Virus record (IMG/VR): IMGVR_UViG_3300019768_000010
Coordinates: 1 to 41,825 of that record
Length of the DNA stretch: 41,825 nucleotides
DNA from: a virus
Direction: 5' to 3' (one strand)
The notes below the pieces were generated by a model. That model had not been told where the DNA came from. It ran no database searches and was given only the letters and a program-made list of their open reading frames with translations. The position numbers and the translations under genes are program-made. Shown here piece after piece: positions 30,608 through 38,313 of this stretch (positions are counted from its first letter, which is position 1; each line of letters starts with the position of its first letter).

Positions 30608-32193
30608 TTAACCACCTCCTTACCTTCCATCATCCACTTAGGAAAATTTTTACTATTCATCATCCTTCGTGCATCGGTGTCTAGCACGTAAACACTAGCA
30701 TAATCTCTCACACTACGAATCCCACGACCCATCATCTGAATCATCTCTTGAACAGCTAATTCACTATACCATTGTTTTCCGAATTGTCCAGAATAAAAAC
30801 GGCTTTGAATTAACTTATCCCCTAGATACCCATACGGTACTTTAGGTATGACGATAAATCTGCACAAATCATCAGGTAAATCAACACCCCTTGACGAGCT
30901 AGGTGAGAAAAAAACTAGTGACTTGTTACTCGATTTAAACATCTCCAACCTCTCCACTTTATTACTACCCTGTTCATGCAGAAAACATCTCTTTCTGTAC
31001 CCCTTGCCAAGAGAATTATATATATCACTCTGTAATTTAAAACTAACAGTATGAACAATGCCTTTTTCATCAGGATGTTTATCAAATATTTCCTCTATAC
31101 TCCTCACCACTTTAGGTAAGCTCTCCCCTTGGTTCTTCTTGCCCATACTTCCCTTATACATGCAGTATATCGGTCGATTCTCGACAGGCACGTCACTACT
31201 CGTCTTTGCATAAGCTGTATCATCTTTATCAATGCCTATCAGCCCACAGAAAACCTCCTTGCTAGGTAAGCTGCCCGACATAAATACAAATTTCTTCCCG
31301 AGCCTACCCATTATTTGCTGAAAAAGATTTCTACTCATCCATAGAGGCTTAAACTCATATCTATCCTGTTTATCTTCAAACAGCCAGCTTTTATTAACGT
31401 TCTTCGCTAGAAAATCCAGTTTCCATAGCAACCCTGTATATCTCTTGGCATGACTAATCCATTCTTTAGTGTCCTCAACCAAGCCCTTGTTTAGTAAGAC
31501 TATACTCATTTCAGTGTCAATAAACGTATCGACACTCTCCAATGTTTCCTCAGCCCATTTCTTCCATATACCCTCAATATCCTTCGCTTGGTTACTTACC
31601 CTGCTGGGCTTAGTCAAACCTAACTCTGTTAACACGCTCTTGGATATATCTATTGTCACAAAACCAGTGAGTTTTTCTTCCAAAACATCAGCTTCATCAC
31701 AAACTATTAAATCGTAAGAGCCTTTTGAGTTTTTAAGCTGTTTATCAAATTCATCTGTCAGGTTACCCATTGTTAAAAAGAAATCATAATTCATAACCTG
31801 AATATCTTTTTTAAATAAAACCCTTTTTGCTTTTTGATATTCGCACTCATATCTACTACAACAAGGCATATCTGCTGTATGCAGACACTCCGAACAATCC
31901 CCTCCGTGTTCCATGCACACGTAATTTCGTCTACCTTTGATTTTCCCGACATTTGAAAACTCCTCGTGCAATTGGTCTTGGAGTTGTATAGATGAGCAGA
32001 GATATGCGGTTTTGCCTGTTAAAAGACCTAATGTAACACCTAGTACGCTTTTCCCTGATCCTGTCGGCATTTGGTAGACTATGTTTTTCTTATCCGTGTT
32101 TCTTGTAAACAAATCCACAGCTTTTAATTGTTTTTCTCTGGGCGTTTTCCCATCTAAGCCTTGGAATCCCGACCATAGTTTATTGTAATCCAT
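30604..32193 (-). CDS. DinG/XPD-like FeS helicase
   Basis: A 529-residue superfamily 2 helicase. Walker A PTGSGKS at 43-49, then a Cys cluster (C93, C100, C103, C111/112, C117) where XPD/DinG proteins bind an FeS cluster, DEAD box at 166-169, a SSSRGVDLPDD strand with the motif V region and QMMGRGIRSVRD (motif VI) at 486-497. The size and cluster fit DinG-type 5'-3' helicases. It likely unwinds R-loops, forks or recombination intermediates during phage replication. Ribosome site GGGGAA. Intact. Confidence 0.92.
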   Translation of the reverse strand: MDYNKLWSGFQGLDGKTPREKQLKAVDLFTRNTDKKNIVYQMPTGSGKSVLGVTLGLLTGKTAYLCSSIQLQDQLHEEFSNVGKIKGRRNYVCMEHGGDCSECLHTADMPCCSRYECEYQKAKRVLFKKDIQVMNYDFFLTMGNLTDEFDKQLKNSKGSYDLIVCDEADVLEEKLTGFVTIDISKSVLTELGLTKPSRVSNQAKDIEGIWKKWAEETLESVDTFIDTEMSIVLLNKGLVEDTKEWISHAKRYTGLLWKLDFLAKNVNKSWLFEDKQDRYEFKPLWMSRNLFQQIMGRLGKKFVFMSGSLPSKEVFCGLIGIDKDDTAYAKTSSDVPVENRPIYCMYKGSMGKKNQGESLPKVVRSIEEIFDKHPDEKGIVHTVSFKLQSDIYNSLGKGYRKRCFLHEQGSNKVERLEMFKSSNKSLVFFSPSSSRGVDLPDDLCRFIVIPKVPYGYLGDKLIQSRFYSGQFGKQWYSELAVQEMIQMMGRGIRSVRDYASVYVLDTDARRMMNSKNFPKWMMEGKEVVK

Positions 32194-32196
32194 TAT

Positions 32197-32463
32197 TTAT
32201 TCCCCTATGTTATAAATATTAAAAATGTTTTGCATATAAGCATCTGCCTTTCCCTGATTAAAAGAATCAAAAGATTTATCTCTTTTAATTTTCTGTTCTT
32301 CGTAACTATCTCCGTCAAAATCAATATTTGTGGAGACAGAAAACCTTTGTGATATTTCTTTGTGAGGCTCTAGGACTATAAGAAGCACTGGCTTATCCTC
32401 AGAATCCATCTTAAGCACCATTAATTGTCCAAATTTTTCCGTTTCAAATATTTTTACAAACAT
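32197..32463 (-). CDS. Small hypothetical protein
   Basis: An 88-residue protein with a beta-rich first half (KFGQLMVLKMDSEDKPVLLIVLEP) and a helical second half (EEQKIKRDKSFDSFNQGKAD). No membrane segment and no known motif. The ribosome site AAAGGAG is good, and the gene touches the upstream one by a single base. It lies directly before the helicase gene and may be a small helicase partner (positional inference). Confidence 0.65.
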   Translation of the reverse strand: MFVKIFETEKFGQLMVLKMDSEDKPVLLIVLEPHKEISQRFSVSTNIDFDGDSYEEQKIKRDKSFDSFNQGKADAYMQNIFNIYNIGE

Positions 32464-32927
32464 TACTTTTCTCCTTTCCCTATTAAAAGGTAAGATTTAT
32501 CCAAACCTTTTTCCGCATCATATTCACTTATATTACAAAAATTATACCTAACTATGAAATTTATCACATCATCAATTTCAGCAACACGCCTTTCATACCT
32601 TTTCCCGCTGTCTATCAAATCCAGCTTAACTTCAATAAGGCAGTTGAAAACGATAGTCATTAGTTGGTGCTTATTAGTTCCTTGCTTGAACTCATCAGTT
32701 ATTACAACCGCTCTGTATCTTTCATACAATAATGTAGCTTTTTTTCTCTGACTATCTGTTAATATTTCAGTATTCCAATTAACATGTAACTTGCACAGTG
32801 CCTTTTCGATAGAGCAATATGATTTAGTCAGAGAACTATACATTTGCGTCAATCGCCACGAAGCAAATAGCAAAAAAGCTGTTTTAGTCTTTCCTTCCAT
32901 CTTTATCATCTTCTCTTTCGTTTCCAT
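32463..32927 (-). CDS. Hypothetical helical protein
   Basis: A 154-residue mostly helical protein (LLFASWRLTQMYSSLTKSYC, then SQRKKATLLYERYRAVV). The start at 32927 has a good ribosome site (GAAGGTGG) lying within the end of the upstream gene, so the two genes overlap by 44 bases; in-frame ATGs at 32909 and 32900 are alternatives. It carries no recognised motif. It sits between the zinc-ribbon protein and the helicase. Confidence 0.65.
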   Translation of the reverse strand: METKEKMIKMEGKTKTAFLLFASWRLTQMYSSLTKSYCSIEKALCKLHVNWNTEILTDSQRKKATLLYERYRAVVITDEFKQGTNKHQLMTIVFNCLIEVKLDLIDSGKRYERRVAEIDDVINFIVRYNFCNISEYDAEKGLDKSYLLIGKGEK

Positions 32928-33195
32928 TTAGTTCCACCTTCTCTATTGTTCCGTTAAATCCAAAGTTAAAACTGGTATCGCTCTCACTATTACTCGTTTC
33001 CAGTGCTTCCAAAAACACCGCAGGACGCTCACAAACATAGTCAGTGAGATATTTAAAAGTGTTGTAGGCTTCCTCGTTCCCAGTCGCATCAAAGTAGGCT
33101 TTTAAATTACCGATAGATGATAATATGTCACTCATCAGCATCTTCACCTTGTTTTCTGTATTCTTCAATTTCTCATTCACTCTAGTATGCCCCAT
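32884..33195 (-). CDS. Hypothetical protein
   Basis: A 103-residue protein with an amphipathic N-terminal helical part (NEKLKNTENKVKMLMSDILS) and a highly charged C-terminal end (NEREDDKDGRKD). Ribosome site AAAGGAGG. No motif recognised. It is the second gene after the promoter at 34003-34030, so it should be expressed early in that unit. Confidence 0.65.
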   Translation of the reverse strand: MGHTRVNEKLKNTENKVKMLMSDILSSIGNLKAYFDATGNEEAYNTFKYLTDYVCERPAVFLEALETSNSESDTSFNFGFNGTIEKVELNGNEREDDKDGRKD

Positions 33196-33210
33196 AGCAT
33201 CCTCCTTTTT

Positions 33211-33966
33211 TTATCTTTTGAAATGCCTTGCCCATTTTTTATAATTCCTTTCCGATAAGACCATCTCCGCAAAAGAATAATATTTGTCCATGTCACCAAA
33301 GTTATTCTCCAAACAGAATTCCATATCCTTCTTATTTCTTATCTCTACAAGTTCCTCATAGGTCTCCACATTCCTAAAATCTTCAACCGATTCAATATCT
33401 ACAAGCCACATCGTCCTTAAAACATTTAATAATTTCTCATCTTCTTTCGACTGTATCCACTGAGGATATTCAGGATATGTAAAACCCTTCGACATTAATC
33501 TTCCACTTGGGGTTAATTTATCCATGCGTGTATCTTTAGCTCTTTCTACCCCACACGAAACACATCTGTTGTAAACTTTTTGAGCATAGTAATATTGCTT
33601 GCAGTCTTCGCAAAACCTCCTCATCTTCATTGTGCTTTTTTTGCAAACAGGACAGTACCCTAGTGTTTTAGCTCTGTATTCAAAATTACCGTGTTCCTCA
33701 CAATAAAACACGTTTAGTTTTATACCTCTTTTAATTAGCTTACATTCTTTACAACTATGGGCATATACTCCAATGTATTTCTTTTTTCCGCATGTTGAAC
33801 ATTTCTTATGAACAACAGAACAGGCTTTAAAGCAAATAGGACAGGACGGGTGGTTTCTTCTATCAGTGAAGATGTGTCCACACTGGCACTTGAATTGTTT
33901 TTTCGGTAGTAGATTTCTTTCGATATTCGGTTTCTTTAACTTATCTATATTCCTTTTCTTTTTCAT
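33211..33966 (-). CDS. Multi-zinc-ribbon protein
   Basis: A 251-residue protein built from four consecutive zinc-ribbon-like units in residues 27-142: CQCGH...CPIC, CSTCGKK...CKEC, CEEHG...CPVC and CEDCKQ...CVSC. A separate helical C-terminal region (residues 150-251, WIQSKEDEKLLNVLRTMWLV and MDKYYSFAEMVLSERNYKKW) follows. It is the first gene of the unit driven from 34003-34030, with a strong ribosome site (AAAGGGAGG). Similar late-gene zinc proteins can act as transcription or recombination factors, but this array is not one I recognise. Charge and metal sites point to nucleic-acid binding. Confidence 0.78.
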   Translation of the reverse strand: MKKKRNIDKLKKPNIERNLLPKKQFKCQCGHIFTDRRNHPSCPICFKACSVVHKKCSTCGKKKYIGVYAHSCKECKLIKRGIKLNVFYCEEHGNFEYRAKTLGYCPVCKKSTMKMRRFCEDCKQYYYAQKVYNRCVSCGVERAKDTRMDKLTPSGRLMSKGFTYPEYPQWIQSKEDEKLLNVLRTMWLVDIESVEDFRNVETYEELVEIRNKKDMEFCLENNFGDMDKYYSFAEMVLSERNYKKWARHFKR

Positions 33967-34002
33967 GTATAATAAGCCTCCCTTTGTTTTCCATCTATAA
34001 CG

Positions 34003-34030
34003 ATTCTAGCACAGGGAAATCCATTGTCAA
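34003..34030 (-). promoter_or_regulatory. Leftward promoter for the recombination unit
   Basis: On the minus strand: TTGACA (34030-34025), 16-bp spacer, TAGAAT (34008-34003) with an extended -10 TGC upstream. It precedes the zinc-ribbon gene and would drive the 33966-23895 unit. Confidence 0.78.
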
Positions 34031-34087
34031 TAATAAAAAGTATTTTTCCTGAAATTAATATAAGGTTTTGTTTATTGATAATACATA

Positions 34088-34438
34088 TCACTTATTACCG
34101 AATCTTTTATGCTCTTTGTTATGGCAATTATTACATAGACTCATCAGATTGCTTATTTCGTTACCGCCACCATCCTTCACTTCCATTATGTGGTGAACAC
34201 ATTCAGCTTCTTTGACAATCCCCTCTTTTTCACATCTTTCACATAAAGGGTTTATTTTTAATTTACTGTTCCTTATTTTACGCCATGATTTATCATAGCC
34301 AGCTATAGTGGTTTTAACTCTAGCCTTGTTTCTTCTTCTGTGATCAAGGGATTTATGTTTGGTACAGAAACGGTCACTAGAATGGATAAGTTCCCCACAG
34401 AGAGGAGATTGACAGGGTTTTCTGGGTTTCATAGGCAT
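34088..34438 (-). CDS. HNH endonuclease
   Basis: A 116-residue HNH nuclease. The treble clef is visible: CERC at 66-69, the AECVHHIMEV strand-turn with His82/83, EISNLMSLCNNCHNKEH at 94-110 with the last pair of Cys and metal His. Residues 9-27 hold an extra CQSPLC...FCTKH zinc-like motif. Similar HNH proteins, usually encoded next to terminase, help cos cleavage; here the gene is on the opposite strand about 30 kb from terS in this linear view. It could be a packaging nuclease or a homing-type enzyme. Confidence 0.9.
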   Translation of the reverse strand: MPMKPRKPCQSPLCGELIHSSDRFCTKHKSLDHRRRNKARVKTTIAGYDKSWRKIRNSKLKINPLCERCEKEGIVKEAECVHHIMEVKDGGGNEISNLMSLCNNCHNKEHKRFGNK

Positions 34439-34440
34439 GG

Positions 34441-34689
34441 TTATACCCTCAAGAACATTTTTTCTAGGTCTGATATTATTCCATCATAATAGCCATCCAG
34501 TGCCGAATGACTTATCATTATACTTGCTTTGGAAAATTCCAGTATATCTATTTTAATTATATCCCCGTTATTAATGTTAAAACAGCTCCAACAGTCACAC
34601 ATAAAGTATCCGTTGGTGTCTTTGGGTATATTAAATATTTCTTCATGTCCGCAATCTGGACAGGTAAACGTTTTTTCTATATTGTGCAT
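34441..34689 (-). CDS. Small zinc-ribbon protein
   Basis: An 82-residue protein with an N-terminal zinc ribbon (FTCPDCGHEEIF, then MCDCWSCFN) and a helical C-terminal half ending LEKMFLRV. The ribosome site is GAGGC. A candidate promoter lies upstream. It is followed within 3 bases by the HNH gene. Its role is unknown; binding nucleic acid or a protein partner is plausible. Confidence 0.7.
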   Translation of the reverse strand: MHNIEKTFTCPDCGHEEIFNIPKDTNGYFMCDCWSCFNINNGDIIKIDILEFSKASIMISHSALDGYYDGIISDLEKMFLRV

Positions 34690-34718
34690 TGATGTTAGCC
34701 TCGTGTGTGAGTTTTGTT

Positions 34719-34749
34719 AGTATAGGCATGGGTTGAGGAGAGAAGTCAA
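34719..34749 (-). promoter_or_regulatory. Candidate promoter for zinc-ribbon/HNH unit
   Basis: On the minus strand: TTGACT (34749-34744) and TATACT (34724-34719) with a 19-bp spacer, which is longer than ideal. It follows the bidirectional terminator at 34771-34810, so the 34689 gene needs a promoter here. Confidence 0.45.
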
Positions 34750-34770
34750 GTGGGAAGGAGGGGCGGACGT

Positions 34771-34810
34771 AAAAAAAAAGGGTTAGCCTCGACATAGACT
34801 AACCCTTTTT
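34771..34810. terminator. Bidirectional terminator
   Basis: A perfect 12-bp stem, AAAAAGGGTTAG (34775-34786) with CTAACCCTTTTT (34799-34810), and a 12-base loop. It ends in T on both strands (nine T on the minus strand), so it can stop leftward transcripts of the methyltransferase unit and any rightward transcript. Confidence 0.85.
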
Positions 34811-34819
34811 ATAGCCATT

Positions 34820-35068
34820 TTAGACCTCTGCGTCCGTAATAAAATATTCATCTGAATTGTTTAGTGTTGGCACTGCTTCATAAGTAATACGACCTAGTTT
34901 AAATCTAATGAGAGTAATACCAACAAAAAGGTAACCTCTCTTTAAACCGTCACTGGCATCTATAAAGTCAGATGAGGCTTTTAAGAAAGAAAAACCTTCC
35001 ATGTTTTTAATATCTCCAATACTTTCCACCTGTCCTATTTGCAATGGTAATTCTTTAAATTCTATCAT
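34820..35068 (-). CDS. Small hypothetical protein
   Basis: An 82-residue protein with alternating strands (IEFKELPLQIGQVESI, then YLFVGITLIRFKLGRITYEAV), no Cys pairs or membrane segment. Ribosome site AAAGGTGAGGG. It is the last gene before the bidirectional terminator, so it belongs to the methyltransferase unit. Function unknown. Confidence 0.65.
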   Translation of the reverse strand: MIEFKELPLQIGQVESIGDIKNMEGFSFLKASSDFIDASDGLKRGYLFVGITLIRFKLGRITYEAVPTLNNSDEYFITDAEV

Positions 35069-35071
35069 CCC

Positions 35072-35209
35072 TCACCTTTCCTTGTCGCAATATTTACAAC
35101 GTATCTGTGGCGATGTGATACCAGCCCCTAGCCTTTTGCTTAGGCACACATGCTTCGAATCCAATAAATACCACTTATGAAAACCTAGCAAACATCTAAC
35201 TTTTTTCAC
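35072..35209 (-). CDS. Small LGFHKW-type zinc protein
   Basis: A 45-residue frame filling a 142-base gap. The peptide (GTG start, KKVRCLLGFHKWYLLDSKH, then RCKYCDKER) has the pattern of small phage proteins with a C-x-LGFHKW start and a C-terminal RxCxxC zinc site. The ribosome site AGGAGG lies 7 bases upstream, overlapping the end of the preceding nuclease gene. Its function in the family is unknown. Confidence 0.75.
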   Translation of the reverse strand: MKKVRCLLGFHKWYLLDSKHVCLSKRLGAGITSPQIRCKYCDKER

Positions 35210-35210
35210 C

Positions 35211-35720
35211 TTATCGCCTCCTTAAAGCACTAGCCATTAATGCACGTTCTGCCATAAGATTACACTCGTGTACAGGGTTGTTTAGATAATTACTATCGGG
35301 AAAAACTACAAGCTTTATTTTCTTGTTTTGCCCAACTGTTAGCAAAAACCAATTTTCGTAGATACCTTTAAGGTCTTCTGGTTTGATAACGCCCTCTGGA
35401 CATAGTAGAATCCTAAATTGCCCCATGCCTAGCTCTGGGTTAATCCTAAAAGCCTTCTTTTTATCTGCCAAAAAATCAGCACGTGAGGTTTTGCATTCGA
35501 TCATCATAGAATAACCAGACTTAAAAGCGAAAATGTCAGGAATTTCACCTGTGCAATTACAGCTTTTCAACTCGGGCAAGACAAAAGAGCAACCGAATCT
35601 TTTACACCAATTAGAGCCAAGTTTAACTAACATATCGTGGGTAAATTCAAGTTTACCAGAGTCAGGGCATATATCTCTATAGCCTAGTAGCTTTTCAGCT
35701 ATGTCACATTTTTTACACAT
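35211..35720 (-). CDS. PD-(D/E)XK nuclease-like protein
   Basis: A 169-residue protein with a PD-(D/E)XK core: GEIPDIFAFKSG (Asp62) and MMIECKTSRADF (Glu75, Lys77), followed by GQFRILLCPEGVI and a NWFLLTVG strand, as in restriction-like and MmcB/VRR-type nuclease domains. Extra Cys pairs lie at the N-terminus (MCKKC) and before the core (SCNC), maybe a metal site. Ribosome site AGAGGGG. It shares an operon with a C5-methyltransferase and an HNH-like gene, so roles in host DNA degradation or modification-linked cutting are worth testing. Confidence 0.8.
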   Translation of the reverse strand: MCKKCDIAEKLLGYRDICPDSGKLEFTHDMLVKLGSNWCKRFGCSFVLPELKSCNCTGEIPDIFAFKSGYSMMIECKTSRADFLADKKKAFRINPELGMGQFRILLCPEGVIKPEDLKGIYENWFLLTVGQNKKIKLVVFPDSNYLNNPVHECNLMAERALMASALRRR

Positions 35721-35721
35721 C

Positions 35722-35940
35722 TTATCCCCTCTTTAGCGTAATACTTTTTTTGTGCAGCCATTTAGCCGAGTAATGCATAAGCCTAGCACATAAAACAGTA
35801 TATCCTGTCGATACGCATATCACATACATACAAATATCCAAGAGAGGCACTTCTTCATCAGGCTTCAATGCATCCTTGACGAGATACACTGTACCTATCA
35901 GACCGCAAATAAACCACGTCACGCCTTTAAATTCAATCAT
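35722..35940 (-). CDS. Two-pass membrane protein
   Basis: A 72-residue protein with two hydrophobic stretches, about residues 8-22 (TWFICGLIGTVYLV) and 34-52 (LDICMYVICVSTGYTVLCA), and a basic C-terminus (KKSITLKRG). The loop PDEEVP lies between. It overlaps its upstream neighbour as ATGA. A membrane protein between nuclease genes is unusual; exclusion or lysis timing could be proposed but is unsupported. Confidence 0.7.
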   Translation of the reverse strand: MIEFKGVTWFICGLIGTVYLVKDALKPDEEVPLLDICMYVICVSTGYTVLCARLMHYSAKWLHKKSITLKRG

Positions 35941-36227
35941 CGTCCACTCTCCTTTTCGAATCGCCTGTAGTAGTTATCAGCCATCATTAGTTGCTGTTCC
36001 ATGGGTAGGTCTTTGTTGAATTTCTCAGGTTTTGCATGTACCGAATAATTACCCCTGTGATGTGATAGGCATAACGGTAACATTCTTTTGTGCGACTTGT
36101 ACGGTGTTAGCCTGTTTGACCTGATGTGATGCAATTCCACCTTTTCAGCGTTGCAGATAGCACAACGCCCGTTTTCAGCTAACCAGTTATGATAGTCTTT
36201 TTCGTGCTTAGTCTTCTTTTTCTTCAT
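35937..36227 (-). CDS. HNH-like nuclease, Ref/DUF968-type
   Basis: A 96-residue protein with a His-rich HNH-type metal site: CAIC at 22-25, KVELHHIRSNRL at 29-40, and LPLCLSHHRGNYSVH at 50-64. The spacing and the CxxC ... HHI ... LCxxHHR order resemble the RecA-dependent Ref nuclease and related DUF968-like phage proteins. It overlaps the methyltransferase gene by 20 bases and shares the same ribosome-site context (GGGGTGCGAA) with it. Nuclease activity is likely but not proved. Confidence 0.82.
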   Translation of the reverse strand: MKKKKTKHEKDYHNWLAENGRCAICNAEKVELHHIRSNRLTPYKSHKRMLPLCLSHHRGNYSVHAKPEKFNKDLPMEQQLMMADNYYRRFEKESGR

Positions 36228-37224
36228 TTCGCACCCCCTTTAAAATATGACAGATTACATCAACCGTCCAACCGTTCCCAAGCGCTTTTTTTGCTTGGTT
36301 TTCAGTGATTGAGCTTGTGTATCCTCTTGGTATAGTTTGCAGTGCCTCACATTCAGATACGCTTAGGTCTCTTATAAACCCATCTCTAAACAGCACATAT
36401 TTAAAGTTTGTGGCTGTCAAGCAATTAGCTTTAAATTCCATACTGCGTCCACGCCTTGTCTTGGAATTGATAAAAGTAAGATCTACACAATTATTATTTT
36501 TGATGACACAGTATTGTTTTTTTGTAGCTTCAGGCACTATTAAGTACAACCCTGTTTTAGCTCCCCAACCCCCACCAAGTGCAGATAAAGAAACAGATTT
36601 GCCTTCCAGCCCATACACTCTTTGCCCTTGACCTCCTTTCCCATAAGTCAATAGACGTAGAGGCTTGTTAGTAAATAATTCCTGAGTGTATATATTGTCT
36701 TCTATTATATCTTTTAAATATATCCTCTTGTCTTCTGGCTGTGTAATATTTGGGATATTAGCCCAGTATAGTCGCTTGCGGTTTTGAGCTGAAACAAGAG
36801 CAGAGTTTATTTCTATCGGTTGCACGCCTAAAAGTTCAGAAATTACATTCTGATACTCTTTTTTCATCTTCACATTTTCAAGTAAAAAATACTTTGGTTG
36901 ACATTCCTTCACAAGCCTAGCAAATTCAAAAAATAAAGCAGAGCGTGGGTCATTAAAATTTAGCTGTTTTCCTGCAAAACTAAAGCCCTGACATGGTGAA
37001 CCCCCCATCACTAAATCTATTTTTGGCAAATCAATTGCTTTTACCTTTGTAATATCCCCTAATTGAATAGTATCAGGGTAATTTTTCTGGGTTACTTTAA
37101 TGGCGTATTTATCTATCTCACTCGCATAATAGTTGTTAACCTTTATCCCTGCTCTTTCTAAGGCTACTTGACCGCAGCTTATGCCATCAAAAAGACTTAA
37201 TACATTAATGCCGTTGCTTTTCAT
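36208..37224 (-). CDS. DNA C5-cytosine methyltransferase
   Basis: A 338-residue C5-cytosine methyltransferase. Motif I NVLSLFDGISCG (7-18), catalytic PCQ in GGSPCQGFSFAG with Cys78 (motif IV), LLENVKM with ENV at 116-118 (VI), the SAQNRKRLYW QxRxR stretch (VIII), a long variable target region with glycine-rich segments, VSECEALQTIPRGYT (IX) and KALGNGWTVDVICHIL (X). It probably protects phage DNA from host restriction. No cognate type II enzyme is obvious, but two nuclease-like genes follow in the operon. Intact. Confidence 0.94.
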   Translation of the reverse strand: MKSNGINVLSLFDGISCGQVALERAGIKVNNYYASEIDKYAIKVTQKNYPDTIQLGDITKVKAIDLPKIDLVMGGSPCQGFSFAGKQLNFNDPRSALFFEFARLVKECQPKYFLLENVKMKKEYQNVISELLGVQPIEINSALVSAQNRKRLYWANIPNITQPEDKRIYLKDIIEDNIYTQELFTNKPLRLLTYGKGGQGQRVYGLEGKSVSLSALGGGWGAKTGLYLIVPEATKKQYCVIKNNNCVDLTFINSKTRRGRSMEFKANCLTATNFKYVLFRDGFIRDLSVSECEALQTIPRGYTSSITENQAKKALGNGWTVDVICHILKGVRNEEKED

Positions 37225-37255
37225 TTCGCACCCCTGATAATTCTGTCTAGCAAGC

Positions 37256-37897
37256 TCATGACTTCACCATCCCAAACCTTTTAGCTCTGTACTCAGTCCT
37301 AAAAAACAGTTGCTCTCTTCCACCAATCGAATATAAACACCCTGAATTACTGACAGTAAATATGATACCATAGTGTTTTATAATATACGAATACGGCTTC
37401 GTGGCATCTACAATAGCAAACTCCAAAGGGAGACCCAAGCTGTCAATACTGTATACATTATCCCACTTTTCCATACCTTCTAGCTCTTTAGCAAGTCTAA
37501 GACTGGTCAACTCATGTGTTTTATAGTTAACACTATCGTACCCGTTAACTTTAAACATATGATGATTTTCTGATGGGGATTCTAAATAGTCAAGATATTC
37601 GTCAGACTCTTCCCTGTAGTATACACACCCCTCCTTCAGTTTTATACATCCAGCAACCTCAACTTCTATGTCAACCCAGCCTTGTTTTTTTGCTACGTCT
37701 AGGTGAAAGAGTGAGCGTCTGGTACATGATACAGAAACCCCTTGTGCTGTAAAATGTGCTTTGGGGTCTTCATCAAAAGCACATATCACAGAGTAATCAT
37801 CCCAAGAAATACGAAGAACAACTCCATCTCCCTCTTTCATAGTCCAGACTGCATCACCAACCTTAAACGGTCTTTCCTTAATCACTTTCTTGCTCAC
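37256..37897 (-). CDS. Hypothetical protein with SH3/KOW-like start
   Basis: A 213-residue protein. The GTG at 37897 is chosen because AAAGGAGG precedes it at a proper distance, and the promoter -10 box overlaps the upstream ATG region (37942), which rules that start out. The first 40 residues (RPFKVGDAVWTMKEGDGVVLRISWD) resemble a small SH3-like barrel. The remainder is soluble alpha/beta with a final basic YRAKRFGMVK. First gene of the methyltransferase unit. Function unknown. Confidence 0.72.
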   Translation of the reverse strand: MSKKVIKERPFKVGDAVWTMKEGDGVVLRISWDDYSVICAFDEDPKAHFTAQGVSVSCTRRSLFHLDVAKKQGWVDIEVEVAGCIKLKEGCVYYREESDEYLDYLESPSENHHMFKVNGYDSVNYKTHELTSLRLAKELEGMEKWDNVYSIDSLGLPLEFAIVDATKPYSYIIKHYGIIFTVSNSGCLYSIGGREQLFFRTEYRAKRFGMVKS

Positions 37898-37927
37898 CTT
37901 ATAGCCTCCTTTATTTCCATTTGACCA

Positions 37928-37955
37928 ATCATACCACGCCACAAACCAATGTCAA
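37928..37955 (-). promoter_or_regulatory. Leftward promoter for the methyltransferase unit
   Basis: On the minus strand: TTGACA (37955-37950), 16-bp spacer, TATGAT (37933-37928) with extended -10 TGG. Direct repeats at 38011-38048 lie 56-93 bases upstream of the -35 box and may control it. Confidence 0.8.
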
Positions 37956-38010
37956 TAAAAAACAACGCCTAACACCAGAAAAAATAATCCTAGGACTCCA
38001 TTAAATAACA

Positions 38011-38048
38011 CGCAGGACTATGTTTGAAAAAGGCGCAGGACTATGTTT
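38011..38048. repeat. 15-bp perfect direct repeat pair
   Basis: CGCAGGACTATGTTT occurs at 38011-38025 and 38034-38048, a start-to-start distance of 23 bp (about two helical turns). A partial copy (AGGACT) lies near 37992. The pair lies upstream of the leftward promoter at 37928-37955, so it may be an operator or activator site. Confidence 0.8.
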
Positions 38049-38313
38049 CGTACTGGATAGCACGTATAATAAACAAAAATGAAATAAAATAGAAAAAAAG
38101 TGAAAAAAATAAAATAAATATTTAGACAAAAAACAAGGTGAGAGACAAACAAAATAACGCCCTGCTAATAATATAACATATAATATTATATTAATCAATA
38201 AAAAACTGAAAAAACACCAAATTATTTTTAAAACACTGTTCTACGAAAAACGTTATTTTCACTTTTTTTTCCTTATAACTTGCTAATAATAAAAAGGAAT
38301 CTCGGATTATTTT

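Noticed and set aside
37222-37260. 12-residue minus-strand ORF before the methyltransferase gene (MSLLDRIIRGAK)
   Set aside because: It ends in an ATGA overlap with the methyltransferase start and could be a leader peptide, but it is too short to judge.
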